A stretch of 64,000 bases of DNA from DATKEJ01 sp963768715 (GTDB taxonomy: Bacteria > Bacteroidota > Rhodothermia > Rhodothermales > DATKEJ01). Both the position numbers and the translations under genes were made by a program. The notes beneath the pieces were generated by a model that was not told the DNA's origin, made no database searches, and worked only from the letters and a program-made list of their open reading frames with translations. The stretch covers positions 248,001 through 312,000 of the forward strand of contig CAVYJC010000005.1 of the NCBI GenBank assembly GCA_963768715.1, written 5' to 3'. This document shows, in pieces, positions 34,872-45,264 of the stretch (positions are counted from its first letter, which is position 1; every line of letters begins with the position of its first letter).

Positions 34872-37800
34872 ATGCCGGATTTCTGTCATCTGCACTGCCA
34901 CACGCATTATTCGTTCCTGGACGGTGCATCGCGGATAGACCATCTCTTTGCAAAAGCAGCCGAGCAGGGCATGCCGGCCGTGGCGATTACGGATCATGGC
35001 AACCTGCATGGGATACCCGAATTCACGCGTGCCGCTGAAAAGTACGGCCTCAAGGCCATACTAGGGTGTGAGTTCTACATGTGCGCCTCGATGGAGGATC
35101 GGCAGGATCGCACACGCTTCCATCAGATCCTCCTCGCCAAGAACGAAACCGGCTACCGGAACCTGATCAGGCTCAGCTCGCTTTCGTTCACCGAAGGCTT
35201 TTACTACAAGCCCCGCCTCGATCGCCCCCTCCTGGCCCGCCACGCAGAAGGACTCGTGGCCAGCACGTGCTGCCTGCAGGGCGAGGTCCCGCAGGCAATC
35301 CTTCGCCAGGGTGAGGATCAGGCGCGGCGGCTGTTCGAGGAATACCTGGAGATCTTCGGCGAAGACTACTACATCGAGATCCAGGATCACGGAATTCCCA
35401 AGCAGCGACAGGTCAACGAAGTACTCCTGCGATGGGCGAAAGAGTACAACGTAAAGCTCATCGCAACCAACGACGTCCATTACGTCGAGCAGGCTGACTC
35501 GGAGCCGCACGACGTCCTCCTCTGCCTCCAGACCGGCGCCGACCTGAATGACACGCGGCGGATGCGATTCGACAACGATCAGTTCTTCTTCAAGAGTATG
35601 CCTGAAATGCAGGCTGCCCTCACCGAGGTACTCGATCCGTCGATCGTCGACCGGGCGCTCGACACGACGATCGAAGTCGCAGACAAGTGTGACTTCCAGC
35701 TGAGTCGCGCCAACATGCTCATGCCCCACTACCCGCTGCCGGCGGAATTCAAGGGCGACATGGATGCCTATCTGCGCCACCTCGTATTCGAGCGCGCCAA
35801 GAGACGATACGTGCCGATCACGCAGGACGTAACGGAGCGCCTCGATCACGAGCTTGCGATCATCAATCAAATGGGATTCGCAGGCTATTTCCTTATTGTA
35901 CAAGACTTTACAACTGCAGCCCGAGAACTGGGGGTGACTGTCGGACCCGGTCGCGGATCGGCCGCCGGCAGTGCGGTGGCGTACTGTCTCGGAATCACGA
36001 ACATCGACCCACTGCAGCATGATCTCCTGTTCGAGCGCTTCCTCAATCCGGAGCGCATCTCGATGCCGGATATCGACATCGACTTTGACGATCGGGGCCG
36101 CAGCAAGGTAATCGACTACGTCGTCGAGAAATATGGACGAGAGTCCGTAAGTCAGATCGTTACGTTCGGAACCATGGGCGCACGGAGCGCGATCCGGGAT
36201 GTGGCCCGCGTTCTGGGAATTCCACTGGCTGAGACCGATCGGATTGCAAAACTCATTCCGGAGGGACAATCCCCGGAAGCGCGATCGCTCGCCGTAGCCG
36301 TCGAGAAGGTCCCTGAACTGCACGACCTGCTCAAGCATCCCGACGACAAAGTCAGGAAGCTCATTCAGTTCGCCCGCCTGCTCGAAGGCTCGGCGCGGCA
36401 CACAGGCGTTCATGCCGCCGGTGTGATCATTGCGCCCGGGGACGTGAGCAACTACGTCCCGGTGGCCATCGCGAAAGGAAAGACGGGGTCGAGCAATGCC
36501 GTCATCTCCCAGTACGACGGCAACTCGATCGAGCGTTACGGACTGCTGAAGATGGACTTCCTCGGGCTGAAGACGCTCACCATTCTGAACGACGCGGTAG
36601 CCCTCATCAAACAGGAACGGGGCGTCGAAATCGACCTGGACGAACTTCCTGAAAACGATGAGCGAACGCTCGAGCTGTTTCGGCGCGGCGAAACGGTTGG
36701 GATTTTCCAGTTTGAGAGCGACGGAATGCGAGAATGGCTGCGCAAACTGCGTCCCACGGCCTTCGACGATCTGGTGGCGATGAACGCGCTCTATCGGCCG
36801 GGACCGATGGATCTGATTCCCAACTACGTCGATCGCAAGAACGGGCGCGAGTCGGTTGACTATCCGCACCCGATGCTGCAGGACATCCTCGAGCCGACGT
36901 ACGGCCTGCCGATCTACCAGGAGCAGGTCATGCAGATGGCCCAGACCATGGCGGGTTATACGCTGGGAGGCGCCGACCTTCTTCGCCGGGCGATGGGAAA
37001 GAAGAAGCAGTCGGAGATGGACAAGCAGCGGGGGATCTTCGTCTCGGGCGCCAAGGAGAATGGTGTGGACGAGCGCAAGGCCAACGAGATATTCGACGTT
37101 ATGGCCAAGTTCGCCGGATACGGGTTCAACAAGAGCCATTCGGCTGCCTATTCGGTCGTAGCATATCAGACTGCCTATCTGAAGGCGCATTTCCCTGCCG
37201 AGTTCATGGCCGCCGTAATGACGAGCGAACTCGGAGATTCGACGCGGCTTGCGATCATGATGGAGGAGATCAAACGGCTCCGCATCGCCCTCCTCCCGCC
37301 ATCGATAAATCACAGCCAGGCGCATTTCTCCATTGAAGACGGCAGCATCCGATTCGGCCTGCTCGCGATCAAGGGCGTCGGCTCGGCCGCCATCGAGTCG
37401 GTCGTCGAGATGCGTGAAGAACACGGTCCCTTTGAAAATCTGTTCGATTTCTGCCGGCAGGTCAACTTCAGAGCGGTGAACAAGAAAACGCTCGAATGCC
37501 TCATCCTCGCCGGCGCTATGGACGATCTGGAAGGCAAAAGATCCCAACTCGTGGAGGCACTCGACAATGCCATCCGTTTCTCCCAGCGCCTGCAGGCCGA
37601 CGAGGCGGCCGGACAAAGCTCGCTCTTTGCATCGTCAGGACCGTCGGTCGCCCTGAGCAAGCCGTCGCTGCCCGACGTACCCGCCTGGCCGAAAAGCGAA
37701 TTACTCAAGAGGGAGCGCGAGGTCCTGGGATTCTACGTCTCGGGACATCCGCTGGAGATGTTCGCCCCCGAGGTGCGCGCGTTCGCAACCGCCAACCTCA

Positions 37801-38333
37801 GCCGGCTGGAGGACTTGAAAGAGGGCGTCACCTACGCCGTCTGCGGCATCATCACCGAAGTCCGCGAACGGACGCAGAAGAACGGTCGCCAGATGGCGTT
37901 TTTCACCATCGAAGACTACTTCGGTCAGGCCGAAATCGCTGTCTTCAGCCAGCAGTTCGAACAGCTCCGCGAGCACATCAAGGTGGACGAGCTCGTTATG
38001 GTGCGCGGAACCCCCTCAACGCGCAGCGGACAGCTGCGTTGGAAGATCCACGACATCCTGCCGATGCAGCGCGTGCGCGATCAGCTCGTGCGCTCCATTA
38101 TCCTCAAGGTCGACACGACGAGGGTCGCTACTGACGATATGAAGGAGCTTCTCGACCTGTGCGAGCGGAACAGAGGATCGTGCAAACTCTATTTCGACAT
38201 CCAAGATGAAGACCTGGGTGAACGCGTGCGGCTCCGCAGTCGTACCTTTGTCGTCGACCCATCACCTGAGCTCGTGCAGGGAATCACGCGGCTGTTCGGA
38301 GGCGACAACATCCAGATGATGGGCGAATCGTAA
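34872..38333 (+). CDS. dnaE: DNA polymerase III alpha subunit
   Basis: The 1153-residue product has the DnaE1 layout. An N-terminal PHP domain begins CHLHCHTHYSFLDGASRIDH. The Pol III palm contains GPGRGSAAGSAVAYCLGIT and catalytic aspartates 400 and 402 in MPDIDIDFDDRGR. Fingers (TGVHAAGVIIAP, GPMDLIPNYVDRKNG), a helix-hairpin-helix segment and a C-terminal OB fold (VTYAVCGIITEVRERTQKNGRQM) follow. It is the replicative polymerase catalytic subunit. Length and domain order are normal. Confidence 0.97.
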   Translation: MPDFCHLHCHTHYSFLDGASRIDHLFAKAAEQGMPAVAITDHGNLHGIPEFTRAAEKYGLKAILGCEFYMCASMEDRQDRTRFHQILLAKNETGYRNLIRLSSLSFTEGFYYKPRLDRPLLARHAEGLVASTCCLQGEVPQAILRQGEDQARRLFEEYLEIFGEDYYIEIQDHGIPKQRQVNEVLLRWAKEYNVKLIATNDVHYVEQADSEPHDVLLCLQTGADLNDTRRMRFDNDQFFFKSMPEMQAALTEVLDPSIVDRALDTTIEVADKCDFQLSRANMLMPHYPLPAEFKGDMDAYLRHLVFERAKRRYVPITQDVTERLDHELAIINQMGFAGYFLIVQDFTTAARELGVTVGPGRGSAAGSAVAYCLGITNIDPLQHDLLFERFLNPERISMPDIDIDFDDRGRSKVIDYVVEKYGRESVSQIVTFGTMGARSAIRDVARVLGIPLAETDRIAKLIPEGQSPEARSLAVAVEKVPELHDLLKHPDDKVRKLIQFARLLEGSARHTGVHAAGVIIAPGDVSNYVPVAIAKGKTGSSNAVISQYDGNSIERYGLLKMDFLGLKTLTILNDAVALIKQERGVEIDLDELPENDERTLELFRRGETVGIFQFESDGMREWLRKLRPTAFDDLVAMNALYRPGPMDLIPNYVDRKNGRESVDYPHPMLQDILEPTYGLPIYQEQVMQMAQTMAGYTLGGADLLRRAMGKKKQSEMDKQRGIFVSGAKENGVDERKANEIFDVMAKFAGYGFNKSHSAAYSVVAYQTAYLKAHFPAEFMAAVMTSELGDSTRLAIMMEEIKRLRIALLPPSINHSQAHFSIEDGSIRFGLLAIKGVGSAAIESVVEMREEHGPFENLFDFCRQVNFRAVNKKTLECLILAGAMDDLEGKRSQLVEALDNAIRFSQRLQADEAAGQSSLFASSGPSVALSKPSLPDVPAWPKSELLKREREVLGFYVSGHPLEMFAPEVRAFATANLSRLEDLKEGVTYAVCGIITEVRERTQKNGRQMAFFTIEDYFGQAEIAVFSQQFEQLREHIKVDELVMVRGTPSTRSGQLRWKIHDILPMQRVRDQLVRSIILKVDTTRVATDDMKELLDLCERNRGSCKLYFDIQDEDLGERVRLRSRTFVVDPSPELVQGITRLFGGDNIQMMGES

Positions 38334-38406
38334 TCGCCCCTGCAACCGGACAAGTCAGAAAGCGTCGAAGCCGCTGAAGTCCCCAGCCGCCCCAACGCAG
38401 TACGCC

Positions 38407-39102
38407 ATGAGTCCGATCATCGGCATCACCACTTCCATTGAGAACGAACGCCAGTCCGTCAGGCTCGACTACGTGCGGGCCGTGGAAAAGGCGGGTGGGG
38501 TGCCCATAATCGTGCCGGCGGCCAGGCATCCTGAAACAATGCGCGAGGTGGCCGCGCTGCTGCACGGATTGGTGATCACGGGTGGACCAGCCGTGACGGA
38601 CGGGATGATCGGCGAGCTGCCTGCCGATCTCGAAACCGCCGATGATGCCCGTCTGACCTCCGACCGAGCGATCCTCAGGGCCTTCCTCGAGGCCCGCAAG
38701 CCCCTCCTTGGAATTTGCTACGGAATGCAGTTGATCAACGCGACCTTCGGCGGATCGATCTATGCCGACGTCGAGCACCTGCTGGATGGATCGATGGTTC
38801 ACAGCGAGCGCCGCGGCGGACAGGATCATCCGGTCGAATTTTCAGACGCCTCGTGGACGGCACGGGCACTTGGCGTAAAGAATATGGTCGTAAACACGCG
38901 TCATATTCAGGCCGTCGCCGAACCAGGCGAAGGGCTCGTCGTTACAGGACGTTCGATGGACGGCGTAATTGAGGCGATTGAAGACGAGAGCGGAGACATT
39001 CTCGGCGTCCAGTTCCACCCGGAGGCATTGGGTGATCCGGCGCTCGGTCTGTTCAGGCATCTCGTCGAGAGGGCCAGACAACGGATGAGAGGCAACCCGT
39101 GA
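38407..39102 (+). CDS. Class I glutamine amidotransferase-like hydrolase (peptidase C26)
   Basis: The 231-residue product has the gamma-glutamyl-GABA hydrolase pattern: PIIGITTSIE at the start, GLVITGGPAVTD, nucleophile Cys104 in LLGICYGMQLINATFGGSIY, and the His/Glu pair in GVQFHPEAL. It probably hydrolyses gamma-glutamyl amide bonds; the true substrate is not determined. Its TGA overlaps the GTG of the next gene. Confidence 0.85.
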   Translation: MSPIIGITTSIENERQSVRLDYVRAVEKAGGVPIIVPAARHPETMREVAALLHGLVITGGPAVTDGMIGELPADLETADDARLTSDRAILRAFLEARKPLLGICYGMQLINATFGGSIYADVEHLLDGSMVHSERRGGQDHPVEFSDASWTARALGVKNMVVNTRHIQAVAEPGEGLVVTGRSMDGVIEAIEDESGDILGVQFHPEALGDPALGLFRHLVERARQRMRGNP

Positions 39103-40853
39103 GCTTTTCCAGATTCATGGATTCAGGTGGACGTGCATTCGTACGGGTAGCCGTCCTTCTGGTCATCGTTGCCGTCACGACGCGAATCGCCCACGGTCAA
39201 TCCGATGCGGCGAGGCGCGTTTCAGGGCCGGTCAAAGCACCCTTTCCAACGACCGGATCGCTGGCACACGAGATGCAGCTCGACCCGGCTCGCATGCATG
39301 CGCCGCTCGTTCCCCGGCGTGAGACCCTGGAAGACACCAGCAACTTCCCTCCGGGCTTTCGCGAATTCTATCAGCTTCTCCTATTGCACAACAAGCGCTT
39401 CGGAGAAGACGACAATTTTACACTACGGGTCATCGACAACGACTCGGGTAAGCTCCTCGAGCGATACGTCCTAACGAACGAGCGGGCCACATTCCTGGCC
39501 AAAGGCTCTGCCAACTGGGACAAGGTAGACCAGAGGCGTCGCGTTGTGATGAAGAGTCTCCTCAACAAATGGGAAAAGCGCGGCCACAAGCGATCGGACA
39601 TGACCGTTACCTGGGGCCGGCTCAATCAGGTTTTCGAAGCACGCAGAAGGGCCGAACCCTTCCTCGCCTACGAGCTGCGGCTGGCTCATATGCATCGGCT
39701 CAGTGCGCTCTCCACTGAGTTGAGCACCGTCGAGACGTTTAATCAGGACTGGCTCGTCTCACGCGCCGGGGCGAGAGGGCGATACCAGTTCATGCCCGAG
39801 TTCACGCGAAGGTTCGGCCTGCACCGATTTCGGGTCAGATCGACAACGGGCGCGATCTACTGGGTACGCGAGGAACGACATCCACTTCTCACAATGGAGT
39901 ACGCCTTCATGATCATGAGGGCATATTCAAACACGGTGGGACACGAGCTGCCCGGCCTCTCCGCGTATAACACCGGGGTGGGTAACATCTTCAATATCTG
40001 CCGGCTTTATCTCATGCGTGAGCGACCCGATCCAGACAGTGCCACCGTTTTCGATGCGTACTCATGGGCCGTCACGACCGGATTCAAGGAGGTCCGCCGG
40101 CACACGACATTTCGCCGTCAGTCCAGAGCTTATCTCCCCTCGGTCGTTGCCGCCTATAGAGCGGTTGAGCAGCTGCCGGTCGATCTTTCGCGCACGATGC
40201 ACGCCGAGCTCGTCACCATGCGGCGTGGCCACACCATTACCCTCGGCGAGCTCCTCGAGACGCTCAAGACCCACGATCTCGACTGGACCCCTTACGACTC
40301 GCCGTCTATTTACGAATCGTTCCGCGCTTTCAACAGCCACCTGGACCTCCCTCCCGCGTCATCGAAGGGGAAGATCCCAACTTCGGCCAACCTGAAGCTC
40401 ACGAATCCGAGCCGCACACTCAAGCTGCGTTTCTTCCTCCCGATCGGCGCATCCGCCATTCTCAAAAAGGCGGGGAAGAACGTCTTTGACGACGACGAAC
40501 TGCGTGTTTTCGATGACAACACCTTCGCCGATCCTGAAAAGACGCATCAGAAGAGCATGCTCGATTGGGAGTATGAGCGAATCGTGAACGAAATCGGCCA
40601 CTTCGGATTCACCATGGAGATGCGTGATCGCGTATCCAAGATCGCGGAGAAAATGGAGAAACTCGCTGAGCAGAAACCGACGCCCTACCGTCGTGCTCAA
40701 GCCGAAATCGCGCGCATGCATGCTCACCTTTGGAGTTACGGCCCCTGGCTCAAGCTTGAGCAAGCCGTCGCGCAAACACGCAACATGCACCACGAACAAC
40801 TCCGTCAAGGCGCTCCGCCGCCGTCCGAGGACTCATCGGATGACGCTCCGTAA
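39099..40853 (+). CDS. Secreted lytic-transglycosylase-like protein
   Basis: The 584-residue protein has a signal peptide (VAVLLVIVAVTTRIAHGQ). The middle shows a lysozyme-like SLT pattern, SRAGARGRYQFMPEFTRRFGL followed later by LPGLSAYNTGVGNIFNI, similar to the GAxGxMQxMP and AYNxGxG motifs of family 1 transglycosylases. Helical N- and C-terminal regions flank it. It probably acts on periplasmic peptidoglycan. The catalytic Glu that usually precedes the GARG motif is not clearly identified. It is coupled to the preceding amidohydrolase gene by a GTGA overlap. Confidence 0.6.
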   Translation: MSFSRFMDSGGRAFVRVAVLLVIVAVTTRIAHGQSDAARRVSGPVKAPFPTTGSLAHEMQLDPARMHAPLVPRRETLEDTSNFPPGFREFYQLLLLHNKRFGEDDNFTLRVIDNDSGKLLERYVLTNERATFLAKGSANWDKVDQRRRVVMKSLLNKWEKRGHKRSDMTVTWGRLNQVFEARRRAEPFLAYELRLAHMHRLSALSTELSTVETFNQDWLVSRAGARGRYQFMPEFTRRFGLHRFRVRSTTGAIYWVREERHPLLTMEYAFMIMRAYSNTVGHELPGLSAYNTGVGNIFNICRLYLMRERPDPDSATVFDAYSWAVTTGFKEVRRHTTFRRQSRAYLPSVVAAYRAVEQLPVDLSRTMHAELVTMRRGHTITLGELLETLKTHDLDWTPYDSPSIYESFRAFNSHLDLPPASSKGKIPTSANLKLTNPSRTLKLRFFLPIGASAILKKAGKNVFDDDELRVFDDNTFADPEKTHQKSMLDWEYERIVNEIGHFGFTMEMRDRVSKIAEKMEKLAEQKPTPYRRAQAEIARMHAHLWSYGPWLKLEQAVAQTRNMHHEQLRQGAPPPSEDSSDDAP

Positions 40854-40887
40854 CGCGGTAATCGCCTGCGTGCCATAACTTTCACGT

Positions 40888-41895
40888 ATGGCTACCGTGG
40901 TCCTCGGCATTGAAAGCTCCTGTGACGATACGGCCGCGGCGATTCTTGTCGACGGACGACTCGCCTCATCGGTCGTTTCCTCTCAGGCAGTGCACGAACA
41001 GTTCGGCGGCGTCGTCCCCGAGCTCGCTTCCCGCGATCATCAGCGTCTCATCGTCCCGATCGTCGAAAGGGCCCTGAATGAGGCCCGCGTTGCAATAACG
41101 GACGTCGATGCCGTCGCCGTAACCTACGGGCCTGGACTGGCCGGATCGCTGCTCGTCGGCCTCTCCTTTGCGAAAGCCTTCGCCGCCGCTCGACAACTCC
41201 CGCTCCTCGGCGTCAATCACCTCGAAGGACATATCTACTCGACCTTCCTGGAGGACAATCACCCCCCATTCCCGCATATCAACCTCACCGTGTCAGGTGG
41301 ACATACACAGCTGGTGGTTGTCGATAACGGCTTTAATCACAAACTCTTAGGTAAAACACGGGATGATGCTGCAGGAGAGGCCTTTGACAAAGTTGCAAAA
41401 CTCTTGGGGCTCGGATTCCCGGGAGGGCCCGAAATCGATCGTCTCGCCGCAACCGGCAATCCTGAGTTCGTCCGATTCCCCCGCTCGCGTCCAGACACAT
41501 TCAGCTTCTCGTTTTCAGGCATCAAGACCTCCATGCTCTACTATCTCGCCGATTTCTCTGACGAGGAACGCACGCGGCATCTGGAGGAGCATCTCAGCGA
41601 CCTGTGCGCCTCATTTCAGCGCGCCGTGGTCGACGTTCTCGCTGGAGCGATTGTGGATGCGGTGAAGAAGACGGACATCCGTCACGTGGCAATTACCGGC
41701 GGTGTCTCCGCCAATCGAGAGCTCGGGGCACGCGTCCGAGCTGAGGGCGAACGGATGGGATTCCAAGTCTACATCCCGCGCCCGGCCTTTTGTACCGACA
41801 ACGCCGCAATGATCGCGAAGGCGGGAGAGATGAAATGGCTCGCCGGCCGTGTGAGTCCCTTCACGCTGACCGCAGTACCCAATCTCGCACTCTGA
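40888..41895 (+). CDS. tsaD: tRNA N6-adenosine threonylcarbamoyltransferase
   Basis: The 335-residue product has the Kae1/TsaD signatures: VLGIESSCDDTAAAI, metal-binding HLEGH in LLGVNHLEGHIYS, LTVSGGHTQLVVV, DDAAGEAFDKVAKLLGLGFPGGP and ITGGVSANRELG. It transfers threonylcarbamoyl to A37 of ANN-decoding tRNAs. A TAACTTTC element sits five bases before the ATG (40876-40883) and might be a -7 hexamer, but no -33 partner was found. Confidence 0.97.
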   Translation: MATVVLGIESSCDDTAAAILVDGRLASSVVSSQAVHEQFGGVVPELASRDHQRLIVPIVERALNEARVAITDVDAVAVTYGPGLAGSLLVGLSFAKAFAAARQLPLLGVNHLEGHIYSTFLEDNHPPFPHINLTVSGGHTQLVVVDNGFNHKLLGKTRDDAAGEAFDKVAKLLGLGFPGGPEIDRLAATGNPEFVRFPRSRPDTFSFSFSGIKTSMLYYLADFSDEERTRHLEEHLSDLCASFQRAVVDVLAGAIVDAVKKTDIRHVAITGGVSANRELGARVRAEGERMGFQVYIPRPAFCTDNAAMIAKAGEMKWLAGRVSPFTLTAVPNLAL

Positions 41896-41911
41896 CTCTG
41901 ACCCGAACGAA

Positions 41912-42265
41912 ATGGATAAGGCCCTGCTCCAGGAACTCACTCGGCAGCTCGACTCAACGCCTCAATCAGTAGCCGGGAAGCCCGAGATTTCCGAAATGGA
42001 CCCCTGGCGCGATCGCATCGACGCCATCGACCGGCTCGTGATTCTACTACTCAACGAGCGGGCCACCTGCGCCACGGAAATCGGAACCATCAAGAAGCAC
42101 CTCGGCTTGCCCGTCTATACGCCTACACGCGAAGACGAGGTGCTCCGCAACGTCATGTCCACCAATCCCGGTCCACTCACGAACCAGGCGGTTCGTCGCC
42201 TCTACGAACGGATCATTGACGAGACCCGATCGCTCGAGCGACACCTCTATTCCGATGAAGACTAA
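41912..42265 (+). CDS. Chorismate mutase, AroQ type
   Basis: The 117-residue product is a small all-helical AroQ mutase. WRDRIDAIDRLVILLLNERATCATEIGTIKKHLG carries the conserved Arg and Lys residues, and YTPTREDEVL carries the catalytic Glu. It converts chorismate to prephenate for Phe/Tyr and so competes with TrpE for chorismate. It starts 16 bases after tsaD. A 69-base gap to mltG shows nothing special. Confidence 0.88.
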   Translation: MDKALLQELTRQLDSTPQSVAGKPEISEMDPWRDRIDAIDRLVILLLNERATCATEIGTIKKHLGLPVYTPTREDEVLRNVMSTNPGPLTNQAVRRLYERIIDETRSLERHLYSDED

Positions 42266-42334
42266 GAGCGAACCGTTTGAGCGCGTCGTACGTACGATTC
42301 GACAGTTGAAACCCACAACAGTCTGGCCAGGCAG

Positions 42335-43370
42335 GTGAAGAAGACTGTACTTAACTATTTGGGAATCCTGATCATCCTCGGACTGGCGACGGTTGCATGG
42401 CTGCTGCTTCCGTCCGCAACCGAGGACTTCGAGGATCCACGGGCCATCAATATTGCACCCGGCTCGAACTTTTCGGACGTGACGGATTCCCTCGTGGCGC
42501 ACGACATCCTTGCGGCCGACGGTCGATTCCGGTTCGTCGCCAAGGTGACGGGTTGGCATCGCCAGATCAAGGCCGGCCATTATCTGATTGCAGCCGGGTA
42601 CGTCTATCTACAAGCTGCTCGATATCCTCCGCAAGGGTCTTCAGATACCGCTGCGTGTGACGGTTCCACCGGGGACGAGAACCAGTGTCTTCGCGGCCGT
42701 CGTGCAAAAGGAGCTCGGAGTGGATTCGGCAGACGTCCAACGTGCGCTGTCAGACCCGGATCTCGCGGCATCATTGGGTACGGACACCGTTCATCTCTTT
42801 GGATACATGCTTCCTGAAACCGTCGATTTCTTCTGGGGAACGAGCGCCGACCAGGTCGTCACGAGAATGAAGCACGCATTCGACAGTTTCTTTTCGGAGA
42901 GGATGAAGGAACGGGCCGAAGAAATCGGTCTTTCAGTGGACGAAGTCATTACGCTCGCCTCCATCGTCGAGTGGGAGGCGCGTGTAGATTCCGAGCGGGC
43001 AACGATCGCGGGCGTTTATCTCAACCGGTTGCGCAAACACATGCCGCTCCAGGCAGACCCGACCGTCCAATACGCCATAATGAAGACGCAAGGTGGACGC
43101 ATGCGGCGGCTCGTTTTCGCCGACTACAAGATGGAGCATCCGTACAACACGTATCTGTATTACGGCCTTCCACCGGGACCCATAACGAACCCTTCAAAGG
43201 CATCGATCAGGGCCGTGCTCCATCCGCAGCATCACAAGTATCTCTATTTCGTCGCCGATGGAAACGGCGGCCACATCTTCTCACGCACGCTCCGCGAGCA
43301 CAACAACGCGGCGAATTCGTATCGGGAGATGATGCGGGAAAGGCGGAAGCAGCAGGCGGATTCAGAGTAG
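42335..43370 (+). CDS. mltG: Endolytic transglycosylase MltG (YceG-like), one frameshift
   Basis: The GTG start gives an N-terminal anchor (KTVLNYLGILIILGLATVAWLLL) and the frame runs to AGHYLIAAG. One extra G near 42597 then breaks the frame. Removal joins TSIYKLLDILRKGLQ and the rest, about 344 residues in all. Catalytic-region motifs are ASIVEWEAR (Glu), GVYLNRLRKHMPLQADPTVQYA, NTYLYYGLPPGPITNPSKASIRA and HNNAANSY. MltG cleaves nascent peptidoglycan strands. The break in a G run suggests sequencing error. Confidence 0.88.
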
Positions 43371-43657
43371 AATTCAAAAATCAAAATTCAAAACGCAAAA
43401 TGCGGTCTCGCTGAACTCGGACACACGTTTTGCCGACTGTAAGGTGTCTGGGTTTGGAGCAGAGGCACCCGACTTCTGACCCAATTTGCGATTTGAATTT
43501 TCAATTTTGAATTGCTGAAAGTGGATTCCCGCCTCCGCGGGAATGACGGCAGTAGAGCCAGGCCATGGCGCTCTTCGGACTTCCGACATCGGACTTCGGA
43601 CTTCCGACATCGGACATCGGACTTCGGACCTCGGACCTAGCACCTAGCATGTGGCAC
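43371..43657. repeat. Inverted AATTCAAAA arms, a palindrome and GGACTTCGGAC words between convergent genes
   Basis: Left arm words AATTCAAAAATCAAAATTC (43371-43405) and right arm words TTTGAATTTTCAATTTTGAA (43490-43514) are reverse complements. A palindrome ATTCCCGC-CTCC-GCGGGAAT lies at 43525-43544. GGACTTCGGACTTCCGACAT-type words fill 43577-43650 up to the stop of the convergent porin gene. There is no coding sequence. Confidence 0.7.
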
Positions 43658-45200
43658 TTAGAGCGAAATCCTGACCCCCACCGAAACCCTGTCCCTCGTT
43701 ACTTTCTCAGACACGACCGGGGCGCCGGCTACCTCCGTGTAGGGCTGATACTGATCGTCGAACCGTTCCTGCATCCAGCCGACATTGAGCTGAATCGTGT
43801 CCTGGATCTTGAAGCCCACGCCGGCCGACACATACTCGCGGTCCCTGTTGAGATCGGCCGTCGGACGCGGATCGGGCTGATTGGCATAGCCGGCTCGGAG
43901 AATGACCGTCCCAAAGTCATACGAGCCACCGAAACGCGTATTGAACACGGCGTCGTATTCGCGCTTGATGAACAGGTTAACGTCGTCGTAAATGGAGTCG
44001 TCACGATGGTTCTTCGCCCGCAGCTTGAGCTGCGACCAATCGACGTATTCGGCATCGGCCGACAGCGTCAGGCCCGCAATGTCGTAGGAGAGCCCTCCTC
44101 CCATGCGCCAGGGCGTCTCGATTTCGTATTCGTTCAAGCCCGACAGGCTCTGCTCATAGGCATCGCCGTTGTCGAAATAGGTATTGAGCGTCGTCGAGTA
44201 ATCCTCGTTTACCGCGTAGTAGGTCGGAGTCTCCATCGTCAGCCCCAGCAGCAGTTGGGGGTTCACCTTGGCGGACATGCCCAGGCGCAGGTTTGCTCCG
44301 ACAAGATCAGTCTTTAGATCGTCGGTGAGGCGCAAGCGACTCGAAATCTGTCGTGATTCCGGTGCCATCGTTGGCGTTCTGGATGTCGGCCTCTTCGAAG
44401 ATCCGGGAGTAGTTGTAGCGTCCGTACGCGATGTTGATGCCGCCCCCAAGCATGACATTCGGCATCGCCTCAATCGCGGAGGCTATGGTAAATTCTCCCG
44501 AATGGCCATCCTCAAATATCTGCCCGGTCTGGGAGACCGTACCCGTCACGACCGCGGGAAGAAACGGGACCGGATCCCCGTTATCAAACAGTCCCAGATC
44601 AAAGTCGATCGCATACGTCTCGAACGCCAGAAAGGAGAGGTCTCGAGAAAAATCGGGCCGGTATTCGTCGTCAGCTGTTCCGACCTGACCGTCGGGGCCG
44701 GCTTCCTGGATGATGTCGAACTCGGTGGGAAGCGGCATGAAATAATCCGTGATCGAATTGGCGTTGTTCTCGCCATCGAACCTCATCTCCCGATTGAACG
44801 AATTCGTTTGGTTGTATCCGATACCGACCGCGAGAGAGCCCTTTATGACCGGTGCCTTGTAGACGTAGCCGGCATTCATCAGGGCCAGGTAATTCGAGGT
44901 GGTTTCGTCGTAGCTGCTGAAGTTCCCCAGCTGATAGGTCGCTTCGTCTTTCGTATTCCAGTTGGCCAACGCTCCGGCGATCTGGTGCTTTGCGAGCCAT
45001 CCGAGCCCGGCGGGATTGGATGCGGCATCGGTCCAGTCGCCGAGGCCGGCTCGGCTTGCGCCGCCCATTCCCATCTGGATAGAACCCGTTGCGGGAGCCC
45101 TTGCGACGAAGCGATAAGCGTCCTCGTCCGTTTGGGCGTTCGCCTGGGAGGCGATGAATAGGAGGGCCGCCAGAGCGGCAACAGTGCGTAGTGATCCCAT
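43658..45200 (-). CDS. FadL/OMPP1-like outer-membrane porin, one frameshift
   Basis: The signal peptide LRTVAALAALLFIASQANAQ is followed by a beta-barrel protein of about 513 residues. The N-terminal segment ATGSIQMGMGGASRAGLGDWTDAASNPAGLGWL is the usual FadL/PorV-like start (SxNPAGL). Alternating strands run to the C-terminal RDRVSVGVRISL, which ends in a hydrophobic strand. The frame breaks near 44335-44350 (TDFES / SRLRLTDDLKTDLVG). Likely role: uptake of hydrophobic substrates, or a T9SS PorV-like role; the sequence alone does not decide. ATG 45200 is preferred to one at 45227. Confidence 0.72.
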
Positions 45201-45264
45201 GGCTCTAGAATTCTTGACTGCTTCCATCTTTCTCGTTGGCCGTCTCAGGCCGCCTCTGGTTTAA

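Noticed and set aside
35061..37616. An 851-codon open frame on the minus strand opposite dnaE
   Set aside because: It is the antisense shadow of a perfectly conserved dnaE with no recognisable domain; high G+C codon bias opens such frames.
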